Source of the DNA: Shewanella benthica KT99
GTDB taxonomy: Bacteria > Pseudomonadota > Gammaproteobacteria > Enterobacterales > Shewanellaceae
Assembly: GCF_000172075.1 (NCBI RefSeq)
Contig: NZ_ABIC01000001.1
Location: forward strand, 116,904-180,903
DNA: 64,000 nucleotides
Reading direction: 5' to 3'
The notes below the pieces were generated by a model, which searched no databases, was not told where the DNA came from, and worked only from the letters and a program-made list of their open reading frames with translations. Below, piece by piece: positions 1 to 9,087 of the stretch. How positions within the stretch are numbered: the stretch's first letter is position 1; each line of letters begins with the position of its first letter. A program made the translations under genes and the position numbers.

Positions 1-867
1 GGGACACGTATTCCGCCGGTGATGATTAAGGTGACTTTGCCACTGGCACCTTTTTCATCTAAATATCGACGTGCGCGCTAAGGCTGGGATAGTGGGTACG
101 CTGATATGGTCGCGGAACATCTCCGGAGCCGCACCAGCTCCGCCGCCGCCATCTAATATGATGTAATCGGCGGTGGCGTTCAGGGCAAACTGGATGTCAC
201 GTTCGATATGGTTGGCACTGAGTTTAAACCCTATGGGTACGCCGCCACTGATCTCACGTACGCGCTCGGCGAAGCGCTTAAAGTCGCATGAATTATTGAG
301 TTCCTTAAAGGTGGGTGGTGATATGGCTGGCTGACCTTCGGGAATGCCTCTTACTTGTGAAATCTTCCCCCGATTTTTTATTCCCGGTAGGTGACCTCCT
401 GTGCCTGTCTTTGCCCCTTGTCCGCCTTTGAAGTGAAAGGCTTGAATAGAATGTAGTAGCTCTTCACTATAGCCAAACTTGGCGCTGGCGAGTTCATAGA
501 AGTAGCGGGAGTTTTGTGCCTGTTCCTCGGGGAGCATGCCACCTTCGCCAGAGCATATTCCTGTGCCTACGAGCTCCGCACCTATAGCCAGGGCTGTTTT
601 AGCTTCTTCGGAAAGCGCACCAAAACTCATGTCTGATACAAACAGTGGGATCTTGAGCTTAAGCGGCTTACGGGCTTCGGGCCCTATGATCAGTTCAGTC
701 GATACTGCCTGGTCTTCCTGTAATGGCTTAGTCGCCATCTGAGCCGTCATTATCTGGATATCATCCCAGTGAGGCAGTAGATGACGGGGAACCCCCATGG
801 AGGTAATGGGGCCATGATGGCCAAGTTTTGACAGACCATCTCGGGAGAGTTGGTGGATAAACTCCAC
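1..867 (-). pseudogene. FMN-binding glutamate synthase family protein, frameshifted and cut by window edge
   Basis: The protein matches the FMN/substrate barrel of glutamate synthase-like oxidoreductases: it has the glycine-rich segments GGQGAKTGTGGHLPG and LDGGGGAGAAPEMF. The GTG start at 867 follows AGGAAC and lies 11 bases after the CDGSH gene, so the two look co-transcribed. After IPALAR, near 71-78, the frame breaks. The expected continuation (ARRYLDEKGASGK...ITGGIRVP) is present in another frame down to base 1, as if two bases were lost from a GC dinucleotide run. The frame then leaves the window. Family members act on glutamate-like substrates with FMN and Fe-S; the substrate here is unknown. 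It is either a pseudogene or carries a sequence error. Confidence 0.8.
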
Positions 868-878
868 CGTAGGTTCCT

Positions 879-1196
879 CTAGTGTGGCATGGCGTCGGAT
901 TTGAGACCGGGTCCCTCTTTGCCTACCTGTTTGACGGTGAACTGCTTATGAGTGCCGTCACAAAAGGGGGCATTAGCCGTGTGCTTGCAGACGCAAAGAT
1001 ATGCATCGCCATCTTGTTCTGCGGTGAAGGCCTTAGGCTTAAATGAAGTGCCTGCATGTGAGCCATCGCAGAAGGGTTGCTGCTTAGATTGGCCGCAGGC
1101 ACAGAAGTAATACTCCTGACCCTTGGTGAGTTCGACTTTCTTAGGTTTATTGTCTGCAATAATCGGCTTTGCATCAGTAGAATCTGGCTTGCTCAT
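879..1196 (-). CDS. Tandem CDGSH iron-sulfur domain protein
   Basis: A 105-residue soluble protein with two CDGSH-type 2Fe-2S motifs: CACGQSKQQPFCDGSH and CVCKHTANAPFCDGTH. Each has the three-cysteine, one-histidine ligand set of the mitoNEET-like fold. Bacterial two-motif proteins of this size bind two 2Fe-2S clusters and are thought to carry electrons or clusters. It lies directly upstream of, and on the same strand as, the FMN glutamate synthase-like gene, suggesting that it may supply that enzyme with electrons or clusters (inference). The ATG at 1196 is preceded by a purine-rich AGGAGAAGG stretch. Confidence 0.85.
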   Translation of the reverse strand: MSKPDSTDAKPIIADNKPKKVELTKGQEYYFCACGQSKQQPFCDGSHAGTSFKPKAFTAEQDGDAYLCVCKHTANAPFCDGTHKQFTVKQVGKEGPGLKSDAMPH

Positions 1197-1446
1197 ACCT
1201 TCTCCTTGGCTATTTTCAACTTTATTAGATGAATTAGGCTTAAGTGACTATCACGGCTCTTATTGTGATTTCACTTACTTTTATAGAAATAGTCACCTGT
1301 AATCGCGGGGATAGTAAATGTACTGTGTTTAATCAATATCCTTATAAACATAACCTAAAATATGACCATGTGTTATGCAATAGCTTGTTTTTTATTCATT
1401 TAGTGAGAATGAAAATCGATTGAGAAAATAAAAATATTTTTTATGA

Positions 1447-3289
1447 ACTATTTTTGCCGCCTCGACTGGCTGGCTCACTAACCCCCATCATCCGCCGGTG
1501 AAGGTACGCTTGATGTTGACCAGGGAGCTAGATCCAGTCACTAAGGCTATGCCTGCGGTACTGGAAGTTAAGCTTGATGGGGACTGGAAGACCTATTGGC
1601 GTAGCCCGGGAGAGGGGGGGGTGCCCCTAGTATTAAGTGGGACAAGTCCACGAATCTACAGGACGTGGATTGGTCATGGCCGGCACCGCAGCAGTTTTCC
1701 TTGTTAGGCATGCAGACTTTTGGTTATCAAGGGGAAGTCACTTTTCCCTTGCTGCTGATCTTAGATGATATTGAAGCAGATACTCGACTGCATGGCAAGT
1801 TCACCTTGTCTTCGTGTACCACCATTTGTGTGCTCACGGATTATGAGATCAACTTGGATATCGAGCCTGGTACTCTTAAGGCCGACACCGATGCCATGTT
1901 CGCCTATAACAGGGCGGTTTCTAGTGTGCCATTGAAGGTGACAGCACAAGACGCCGACTCCGCAATCAAGCTAGGTTGGGACAGTGGCAAGTCACAGCTG
2001 GAAGTGGTGCTCGACAGCACTCACTGGCGTCAGCCTAAGCTGATCATAGATGGCGAGCCGGATACGGTCTTCAAGCTAGTGAGTGTCAACAAGAGAGAAG
2101 CAAGTGATGTCGGTGAAGTCGAGAAAATCGTCGCTATCTTCGATGCTAGCAGCTGGCTGGGTGAGCCTGAATTACTGGGTAAAAGTTTGCGTGTCACTGT
2201 GGTCGATTCCCAGCGTGCGTTGGAATACTCATCTGAGGTGAAACCAACCCAAATCATCGCCCAGGGCTCATCTCTGCTTAAAATGATGCTTATTGCCTTG
2301 ATTGGTGGCTTGATACTCAATGTGATGCCCTGTGTGTTACCCGTATTGGGCATGAAGTTAAGCTCAGTGATCGCGGCGCCGGATCTTGAACGTAATCAAA
2401 TTCGTCAGCAATTTATCGCCTCGGCGCTGGGGATCTTGGTCTCTTTCTGGTTACTGGCGGGCTTTATCCTGATGCTCAAGTTTACCGGACAGGCCATAGG
2501 CTGGGGACTGCGGTAGCCTTTGCCCTTGGCGCAGATACCATCAGCCTGTTGGTGATCTTCACAGCTTTGGCTTTGGGCATGGCACTACCTTGGTTGTTGG
2601 TGGCGGCGTTCCCTCAGATCGCTAACTACTTCCCTAAACCCGGTCGCTGGATGAGTGTGGTTAAGGTCATCTTCTCGGTATTACTGCTGATCACTAGCTT
2701 GTGGCTCATCAGCTTATTGAGCAATTTCCTACCTACTGGCTATCTGTTTGTCACAGCAGCTGTCTTGTTGGTGACCTTCTTCATATTTATGGCAAAAACG
2801 ATTGGCTCCGCCGCAGTCGTGGCGACGTTTAGTATCACGCTTATCTTTGCCGCCATAGGCGCCTTTATGACATCAGCGCAATGGGCGAAACCCTTGCCCA
2901 CAGATCTGGTGTGGACTCCATTAAACGAAGAGGTGATAGCCGAGCAAGTGGCCGAGGGTAAGACGATTTTTGTCGATGTGACTGCCGACTGGTGTATCAG
3001 CTGTAAGGCCAATAAGGTGGGGGTGATATTGCAAGATCCTGTCTATAGCCAGCTCAAGCAAGACAATCTTCTGACCATGAAAGGAGATTGGACTAAGCCA
3101 TCCGAGTACATCACTAACTATTTGCAGCGGCATAACCGTTTCGGTGTGCCATTTAATGTGGTTTACGGCCCTGGGGCACCCAATGGCATCCAGTTACCTG
3201 TGATCTTATCTACACAAGGGGTGTTAGCAGCGATTGAGCGTGCATCGATAGCACCTACGGCTGCGGCCGAGCAGAGAATTAAACAATAA
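1447..3289 (+). pseudogene. scsB: scsB (DsbD-like thiol:disulfide interchange protein), decayed
   Basis: Three reading frames together spell a ScsB/DsbD-type transmembrane reductase. An N-terminal periplasmic domain (STGWLTNPHHPPVKVRLML...) begins after an in-frame TGA with no signal peptide. The frame shifts near 1623, where one base is missing between GEGGV and APS-like sequence. It continues through the first membrane cysteine (MPCVLPVLGMK) to GWGL at 2514, then jumps to GTAVAFALGAD in a new frame. About 70-80 residues of the family, including the second membrane cysteine (usually in a TPCSAPF motif), are missing. The C-terminal thioredoxin domain with DWCISCKAN is intact. It heads the scsB-scsC-scsD order. 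With no paired membrane cysteine it cannot work. Confidence 0.85.
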
Positions 3290-3408
3290 GCTTGTGAGTA
3301 TTCGTGTGTTTTACCTAAATTAGACACAGGTTAATCAAACGCATTTATGGCTCAAGGTGAGGCAGTTAGTCATCTTGAGCCAGCCAAAGTATTAGGAATA
3401 TTAAGCTG

Positions 3409-3531
3409 ATGAGAAACTTAGGCATAGGCGGTACCCCAAGCATGATTTTTAGCGACAAGGTTATTCCAGGACTGGTGTCTTATGGTGTGCTCAAAGAGCA
3501 GCTTGAAGAAGTAATAGAGGTGAAAGGATAA
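3409..3531 (+). pseudogene. scsC: scsC (DsbA-like) C-terminal remnant
   Basis: A 40-codon ORF reading MRNLGIGGTPSMIFSD and ending ...EVIEVKG matches only the last part of a DsbA/ScsC-type thioredoxin: the cis-proline TP loop and the final helix. The CxxC active site and most of the protein are absent. The preceding 120 bases after scsB contain no recognisable ScsC sequence. Its TAA overlaps the scsD ATG (TAATG), so the original operon coupling is preserved. This explains why scsD follows an apparently empty gap. Confidence 0.8.
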
Positions 3532-4085
3532 TGAGTGACCAAGATAAGGACAATGATAAGAATAAGCTTGATACCGTGGCGCTCACTCCTCTGAGAAGGG
3601 CCTTCGGCTGGCTTAAGCAAATCGCCCTGTTTATGCTGTTTTCCATAGTGATCACCGGAGTGATGGACATCTGGCGTGGTAAGGATATTTCAAGGGATAA
3701 CCTGCCAGATATCAAAGGCATGACCTTGAGCGGGACAGATATCGATATTGATGCCTTGAGCCAAGATCAGGCGGTATTGGTGTATTTCTGGGGGATCTGG
3801 TGTCCGGTGTGTAACTTTGTCAGTCCGGCTGTGGATACCATGGCCAGCATGTACCCAGTAGTCACAGTGGCGATGAACTCGGGACCCGATGACAAGATGG
3901 TTAAATACCTTCAGCATAAGGGCTATGAGTTTGAAACTATCAACGACAGTAATAATGACATTGCCCGTGATTGGTCGGTGCAGCTGACGCCGACCTTGAT
4001 GGTGTTTAAAGATGGCGAGCTGAAATACTACACCACAGGTTTTACTAGCCTACCTGGGATGTGGTGGCGCATGCTCTTGTCATAG
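3531..4085 (+). CDS. scsD: ScsD-like membrane-anchored thioredoxin
   Basis: A 184-residue protein with a short polar N-terminus, one membrane anchor (about residues 27-45, IALFMLFSIVITGVMDIW) and a periplasmic TlpA/ScsD-type thioredoxin fold. The active site is WGIWCPVC and the cis-proline loop is LTPTLMV. ScsD proteins belong to the copper/oxidative stress Scs thiol-redox system and normally get electrons from ScsB. Here ScsB and ScsC are broken, so ScsD is probably an orphan on its way to loss, or is served by another reductase. The start is fixed by overlap with the scsC remnant stop and by the upstream GAAAGGATA. Confidence 0.82.
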   Translation: MSDQDKDNDKNKLDTVALTPLRRAFGWLKQIALFMLFSIVITGVMDIWRGKDISRDNLPDIKGMTLSGTDIDIDALSQDQAVLVYFWGIWCPVCNFVSPAVDTMASMYPVVTVAMNSGPDDKMVKYLQHKGYEFETINDSNNDIARDWSVQLTPTLMVFKDGELKYYTTGFTSLPGMWWRMLLS

Positions 4086-4109
4086 CTGCATCATTTTTGC
4101 CTGAATTAA

Positions 4110-4457
4110 TTAGGGGCGATATCGCTTATCTATGATGAAGCTGAGCTTGGTGCCTAACTGAGATGAGCTGTCGTCAAATTGATATTTTATATGCCCTTGT
4201 GCCACCTGATCGCCATTAATTGCAATCAGTTGATAGGTGACTAGGCCTGTTTTCTCCTGAGGGGGGAAATAGATGGTTTGGCGGCTATTAGCCTTGATGG
4301 GCTCAAAGATGATCTGGCTTGTCGGCAGGTTAAAAATAACTTGGTAAAAGCTTCTGTCAGAGTGATTTCTGACAAAAATTTGCGGCGAGAGAAAGTGATA
4401 AGCGATACCGCTTACAATGATCATCAAACAAAAAGCTAACCCTAATCTTCTTTTCAT
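4110..4457 (-). CDS. Small membrane-anchored protein of unknown function
   Basis: A 115-residue protein from the ATG at 4457 (MKRRLGLAFC); an upstream ATG at 4508 would add 17 arginine-rich residues that look unlike a coding start. One N-terminal hydrophobic segment (LAFCLMIIVSGIAYHFLS) precedes a mostly beta-rich domain (FVRNHSDRSFYQVIFNLP...). I do not recognise a family. It converges on scsD with a 24-base gap. The clean frame over more than 110 codons and the anchor-plus-domain layout support a real gene, exported or inner-membrane anchored. Confidence 0.55.
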   Translation of the reverse strand: MKRRLGLAFCLMIIVSGIAYHFLSPQIFVRNHSDRSFYQVIFNLPTSQIIFEPIKANSRQTIYFPPQEKTGLVTYQLIAINGDQVAQGHIKYQFDDSSSQLGTKLSFIIDKRYRP

Positions 4458-4795
4458 ATTGCGCAATCGTGCCCTTGCTAAGTGGGTGACTCTAGTCTTT
4501 GGCAACATCAGGTTAGCTTAAATCCCCCAGCGTAGCAAAATGTTGAAAATACCCATCTTTCGACCTGACTTTGAGCGCCTACTTCTAAGGATCGCTAGAA
4601 AATACTCAGTGCTTGATGGGGATACTTATTCCTTTTATAACGGAGAGCGAAAAGCTGATTAAAATAATGGGTAAAACTATAGTGAACTTAGCGGGAAGCG
4701 GTTGAATTATCAACAGCTAAAGGAATGATGAGTCAATATTTACTAAGGTAATATTTTAGGAAGGGAGGACGTTTTACTTTGTAATAGAAACGGCT

Positions 4796-4825
4796 GGATT
4801 CCGGCCACAAGCATGCCGGAATGAC
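4796..4825. repeat. Dispersed 30-bp GATTCCGGC...GCCGGAATGAC hairpin repeat
   Basis: GATTCCGGC and GCCGGAATG arms flank CACAAGCAT, an imperfect palindrome followed by AC. Close copies occur at 22895-22924 and, inverted, at 54286-54313; degenerate copies lie in 39660-39800. All are intergenic, so this is a REP-like family. Confidence 0.7.
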
Positions 4826-4937
4826 GTATGGTTTTTTGTTTTTTGTTTTGTTGCTTGTGGTTTAGTCGTCATCCTGAACTCGTTTCAGGATTCAGCTTGA
4901 ATGCTTTCTCAGTTTGCACAGTCATTCTGAAGGGGTA

Positions 4938-5510
4938 ATACCATTCCGAGTAAGTATCTGAGCATTCAGCGGGAGTTCAAAGCGCTGTAGGCAAGGTCTA
5001 TATATTGCTCCTCGGTAACAGCTCCTGCGTTACTCTACCTCCTATATCCCTATAGTCGTGCAATATAGACATTCACCACATCCATGTGGCTTGCGAATAT
5101 TTGAAGCTAATAGTTATTCTCGGCAACAAGCTCCTGCGTTGCTCTCGATAATTGCTCCGGCATTATTCTACCTTCACCCGTCCATGGGCTCGTACCTCCT
5201 GCATCTGACCTCCAGGGTCTTAAGCGTTCCATACGCTTTCAAGACATTTCCCATATCCCTATGGGTCAGGGAAATGTCATATTTTGTATGGAACAAAATA
5301 GACCATGCAGTCGTATATCGAGAACATTCAACCTAGCATAAAGGGCTTTGCCCTTTTCTTTAAACATCAGCCGCACTGCGTGAGGCTCTCAGCGTTTCCA
5401 CTTCGGTGTTACATTGACTTAAAAGGGAATAACCATTTCCTCATCAATGCGCCTTGAATTGAAAAAACTGAGAGTCTCTGAACTGACCAGATACTTATAT
5501 GGAATGGTAT
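4938..5510. mobile_element. 573-bp non-autonomous element with terminal inverted repeats (MITE-like), copy 1
   Basis: The left end ATACCATTCCGAGTAAGTATCT and the right end (reverse complement ATACCATTCCATATAAGTATCT) match at 19 of 22 positions. If the element is taken as TACCATTCC...GGAATGGTA, it is flanked by TAA on both sides, a possible target duplication. The interior holds further palindromes: GACATTTCCCATATCC... paired with GGGAAATGTC, GCGTTCCATACGC, and an AAAGGGCTTTGCCCTTT hairpin. No transposase is encoded; the 92-codon frame across it has no protein-like features. An inverted partial copy lies at 48854-49157. The surrounding spacer (4509-4937 and 5511-5628) holds only short repeats. 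Confidence 0.75.
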
Positions 5511-5628
5511 AAGAAGCTAGGTTCTGATAGCTCTCCTATACTGAGTTGGGCAGAGTGTTGTTTTGCTCTTGCTCTATTACCTGTAATAACCCGTACTCGC
5601 GCAATCACTGGATCACCCGGAGCTAGCC

Positions 5629-5838
5629 ATGAGCCATACCTATAAAGTAATTGAACTAGTGGGATCTTCGCCTATCAGTTCGGATGAAGCGATCAAAAAT
5701 GCCGTCACTGCTGCGGGGCAGAGCTTGAAGCATCTCAGGTGGTTTGAGGTGATTGAGACTCGGGGACATCTGGAGGCAGGCTTGATCGCGCATTGGCAGG
5801 TGACCATCAAGGTCGGATTTACGATAGAGGATAATTAG
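5629..5838 (+). CDS. Dodecin family flavin-binding protein
   Basis: A 69-residue protein of dodecin size and pattern: [14 protein letters not shown], then KNAV helix residues, [15 protein letters not shown], and a C-terminal WQVTIKVGF strand. Dodecins form hollow 12-mers that bind flavins (stacked on the conserved tryptophan in RWFEV) or coenzyme A, and are thought to buffer or store flavin in the cytoplasm. An AGCTAGCC stretch precedes the ATG but no strong Shine-Dalgarno sequence is evident. It stands alone between a repeat-rich spacer and convergent queG. Confidence 0.88.
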   Translation: MSHTYKVIELVGSSPISSDEAIKNAVTAAGQSLKHLRWFEVIETRGHLEAGLIAHWQVTIKVGFTIEDN

Positions 5839-5859
5839 GCTCGAGTTGCGAGTTGCGAG

Positions 5860-5884
5860 TTTCTAGGAGCTAGAACCTAGGAAC
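5860..5884. repeat. CTAG-rich repeat (CTAGGAACTAG family)
   Basis: TTCTAGGAGCTAGAACCTAG is one of about seven intergenic stretches in which CTAG recurs every 7-10 bases. Others are at 19386-19420, 22082-22113, 23923-23954, 48145-48171, 49454-49487 and 56047-56078. CTAG is normally rare in enterobacterial-type genomes, which makes the clusters conspicuous. Confidence 0.65.
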
Positions 5885-5896
5885 TTGCTCCTGCCT

Positions 5897-7192
5897 TTAA
5901 GCATCTCTTGGCAAGCCTTTCTCGATGCTGCGGATCACTCTCTGTGTCTTGCGACTGAGGGATGAGGTTTTCTGCACTCTATCTGACTGGCTCAAGACCC
6001 TTGCTACCGGGCTCAAGGCTGCTGTTTCCTGGCCTTTTGTTTCCAGGCTTTGTGCTTCCGGGCTTTGGGCTGCTGCTAGTCTGGCGTGTTGCTGAGTCAG
6101 TGCCCAGTCGATATGTTCTATGACCATCTCATCGGCCTCTTCCGAGGCTTTTCTCTGCTGGAGTCCTTGGACGATCTTTTCTGAAGCCGGGGCATTTCCC
6201 AGGGCGACGGCGATATTTCTTAGCCAGCGCTTATGTCCGATACGGCGAATGGGGCTGCCTTCGGTGATCTTGAGAAACTCGGCCTCAGTCCAGCCAAAGA
6301 GGGTAAGCAGCTCGGGTTGTTTGAGTGGGTCCCGGGTGTGAAAGTCACTTTCGAGTGTGATCGGCGCCTTGCTATTGACCGGGCACACCAGCTGGCAGTC
6401 ATCACAGCCGTAGATGCGATTGCCTATGAGGGGGCGAAATTCCTCGGGAATGGCCCCTTGCAGTTCTATGGTCAGATAAGAGATGCAACGTCTGCCGTCG
6501 ACGATATAAGGTTCGACTATGGCATTGGTTGGACATGACTTGATACAGGCTACACAGGTATTACAAGCCTCGGCGACGGGAATATCCACGGGCAGAGGCA
6601 GGTCGATCAGTAGCTCACCGAGAAAGAACCAGCTGCCCACCTCTTCATTGAGCAATAAACTGTGTTTGCCGGTCCAGCCCAGACCTGCTTTCTCGGCCAG
6701 GGGTCTTTCGAGTATCGGCGCCGAGTCCACAAAGGGGCGGAAGTTGGTCTTACCCGCGTTCATGATATCGAGTTCGGCCTGGATCATCTGGCCTAGCTTC
6801 TTGAGGCGATTACGGATCAATTTGTGATAGTCCCGGCCACCTGCGTAGCGGGAGATATAGGCAAGGTTGGGATCTTTGAGATTCGTTGCGAACCCAGCTT
6901 GCGGCGGCAGGTAGTTCATCCTAGCAGAGATGACCCTGATGGTGCCTGGGTGTAGCTCATGTGGACGGGCGCGCATCATGCCATGGGCTTGCATATACGC
7001 CATATCGCCATGATAACCCTTGTCCAGCCACTGCTGTAACTTGGGCTCTTCGCTGGTTAAGTCTGTGTCACAGATGCCTATTTGAGCAAACCCCAGCTCA
7101 ATGCCCCACTGCTTGATTTTAGCTGTGAGTTCTCTTAGTTCTGCTGGCGAGAAAGGATGGGAATTTATTGGAGGTAGAGCTGTGTCAGACAT
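5897..7192 (-). CDS. queG: Epoxyqueuosine reductase QueG
   Basis: QueG catalyses the last step of queuosine synthesis, reducing epoxyqueuosine to queuosine in tRNA with cobalamin and two 4Fe-4S clusters. Seen here: an N-terminal catalytic region with FVDSAPILERPLAEKAGLGW, then ferredoxin-like cysteine motifs CNTCVACIKSCPTNAI and YGCDDCQLVCPVN, and a HEAT-like C-terminal region (KRWLRNIAVALGNA). At 431 residues it exceeds the usual 370-390 because of a low-complexity, glutamine/serine-rich tail of about 50 residues. The ATG at 7192 gives the standard start. It is one of two cobalamin-dependent enzymes in the window; the frequent neighbours nnr and tsaE are not adjacent. Confidence 0.93.
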   Translation of the reverse strand: MSDTALPPINSHPFSPAELRELTAKIKQWGIELGFAQIGICDTDLTSEEPKLQQWLDKGYHGDMAYMQAHGMMRARPHELHPGTIRVISARMNYLPPQAGFATNLKDPNLAYISRYAGGRDYHKLIRNRLKKLGQMIQAELDIMNAGKTNFRPFVDSAPILERPLAEKAGLGWTGKHSLLLNEEVGSWFFLGELLIDLPLPVDIPVAEACNTCVACIKSCPTNAIVEPYIVDGRRCISYLTIELQGAIPEEFRPLIGNRIYGCDDCQLVCPVNSKAPITLESDFHTRDPLKQPELLTLFGWTEAEFLKITEGSPIRRIGHKRWLRNIAVALGNAPASEKIVQGLQQRKASEEADEMVIEHIDWALTQQHARLAAAQSPEAQSLETKGQETAALSPVARVLSQSDRVQKTSSLSRKTQRVIRSIEKGLPRDA

Positions 7193-7400
7193 AAACTTAA
7201 ATAGGCAATGAAATACCTAAATATGATAGCAGTAATCCGCTAGCTTGGCTGCAGATTTGATACTAATGGATAGTCTTGCGGCTGGTATTTGAGTTAACCT
7301 GCTTTACCTCCACCTCTTTTATTCCTATCCATGGCGCCACATAATTAGCGAGTAACTTCACCCGTCTAGGTTTATCTGCTTAGGCTCTGGCTAAAGCCAA

Positions 7401-7625
7401 TTGAGCGCCATCTCGTTATCTGAAATCTCCTCGATGAGCCAACAGATCTCGCAGGCGACATCGGAGCAGTTAACGGCAGGGGAGGACTCGGCTAAACGAA
7501 TCATCAATATTTCCGCAACAGCCGAAAACACGGCATCAGTTTCCCACTCATCTCATGCGACCAGCGCCCAGATCCAGATGTTAACTAAGAATCTGCAGAA
7601 AGAGGTGCAGGAATTTTCTATCTAG
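7401..7625 (+). pseudogene. Methyl-accepting chemotaxis protein, C-terminal remnant
   Basis: An open frame of about 74 codons beginning at a TTG and reading ISSMSQQISQATSEQLTAGE...NLQKEVQEFSI has the heptad, serine/alanine-rich adaptation-helix pattern found at the C-terminal end of chemoreceptors. The ligand-binding, HAMP and signalling-hairpin regions are all missing, and no ribosome site precedes it. It is a leftover of a deleted mcp gene. Confidence 0.65.
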
Positions 7626-7671
7626 TTCTCTTACGGTTAAGAGCCGGGGCTGATATGACGGAGCGGCCATG

Positions 7672-7712
7672 AAAAAAAGCCAACCTATACGAACGTATCA
7701 GCTGGCTTTTTT
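7672..7712. terminator. Bidirectional rho-independent terminator downstream of add
   Basis: AAAAAAAGCC and GGCTTTTTT arms enclose a second inner stem (TATACG/CGTATA). The A-run on one side and the T-run on the other allow it to end transcription from add on the minus strand and from the chemoreceptor remnant on the plus strand. Confidence 0.7.
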
Positions 7713-7794
7713 ATGGACCGAGTTTAGACCGAGACGGCTCTAGATAGCCTGTGCTCTCGGCCTTGTATACTCAAAGACTGAGTGGCTGTTGAGT

Positions 7795-8790
7795 CTAGTC
7801 GGCGAAGCTCATCAGATGTTGTTTAACTTCATCTGAAGCGAACGCTTGCTCGATGCTGATCTTATAGATGTTGAAGTAATCTTCACGGCTCAGGCTGAAC
7901 TCTTGCATCACCTTACGTACCTCGTCTGTCATAGTGGTATTCGAGACGGTGCGGTTATCTGTGTTGATTGTGATGGGCAGAGCATCTTCATAGAAGGCTT
8001 TTAGCGGATGTTCACTCAACTTATCCACCGCTTTAGTTTGAATATTACTGCTGGGGCAGGTCTCCAGGCCGATATTCTGCTGTTTCACTAAGTCATAGGC
8101 GCCCTGATGACCCGTAATATGAATCCCATGACCCACACGCTCGGCTTTTAGCATAGAGACTGCGTCGAATACGTTCTGACCCACGCCTTGCTCTCCGGCG
8201 TGTATGGTGATGCGGTAGCCTTTCTCGATGGCGTAATCCACATAGGGGATAAACTCACTGCAAAATCCGGGTAGCTCGGCGCCAGCCAGGTCGAAGGCAA
8301 CCACGCCCTTGTTCAGGTAGGGAGCGCCCGCATCGATAACATCTCTGATGTTATCCTTGGGGAACGTTCTCAAGATAGAGAGAATATAGTTGCCCTTGAT
8401 ATCATACATGGATTCGGCGCGCTGCATGCCTTTGACGACTGAGCCTATGATCTGATCGAAGCTTAGACCTTGTAACTGATGCAGTTGCGGACCAAATCTG
8501 ACCTCGAAATACTTAACGTTTTCCTTAGCCGCATCCTCGAAAAGCTCAAATGAGATACGTTCGATACCTGCTTGGGTCTGCATTACAGACAGAGGCAGAT
8601 CGAAACGCATCAGATACTCATCGAGATTTTGACATGTCTCGGGAGCGATCATTAATGAAGTGATTTCGTTGATGTCTTGGCTGGGAATGGAGATGTTCTG
8701 TTCGTTAGCCAGATCGATAATCGTTTGTGGGCGAACGCTGCCATCTAAGTGACAATGTAGATCGATCTTGGGTAAGCTTGAATAATTCAT
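7795..8790 (-). CDS. add: Adenosine deaminase
   Basis: A 331-residue cytoplasmic zinc amidohydrolase that converts adenosine (and deoxyadenosine) to inosine in purine salvage. Visible motifs in order: [10 protein letters not shown] (metal histidines and substrate aspartate), HAGE with the catalytic glutamate, ERVGHGI, and [12 protein letters not shown] with the C-terminal metal aspartate. Length equals the usual bacterial enzyme. The ATG at 8790 leads straight into the [11 protein letters not shown] motif. It is monocistronic, with its own promoter region in the 300-base gap to the GGDEF gene and a terminator downstream. Confidence 0.95.
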   Translation of the reverse strand: MNYSSLPKIDLHCHLDGSVRPQTIIDLANEQNISIPSQDINEITSLMIAPETCQNLDEYLMRFDLPLSVMQTQAGIERISFELFEDAAKENVKYFEVRFGPQLHQLQGLSFDQIIGSVVKGMQRAESMYDIKGNYILSILRTFPKDNIRDVIDAGAPYLNKGVVAFDLAGAELPGFCSEFIPYVDYAIEKGYRITIHAGEQGVGQNVFDAVSMLKAERVGHGIHITGHQGAYDLVKQQNIGLETCPSSNIQTKAVDKLSEHPLKAFYEDALPITINTDNRTVSNTTMTDEVRKVMQEFSLSREDYFNIYKISIEQAFASDEVKQHLMSFAD

Positions 8791-9087
8791 GAGTCTCTAC
8801 CTTTATTGGATAGTACCTATATGAATACCGATTAAAAGAGGGATCTATGGTGCTTATCGGACGCAGATCCTATCTATTAACAGATAGTCCATATTGGAGA
8901 TAGTACTTAAAGTTACAGACTTCATAATCAAGAATTTAAGGCTCTTGGTAGAAACTCCCAAACCATATCATTGGGATTATACGAAGCGATTTTCGGACTA
9001 TAACATTTTGATGTCTGGATTGCGATTCGTTGAACATGGTTCTGACTTGTTTGATTTTTTGGCCCTATTTTTACTCGCCATATGTAT

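Noticed and set aside
5058..5336. 92-codon open frame inside the MITE-like element
   Set aside because: It runs through palindromes, has no ribosome site and no protein-like pattern; copy 2 of the element destroys it.
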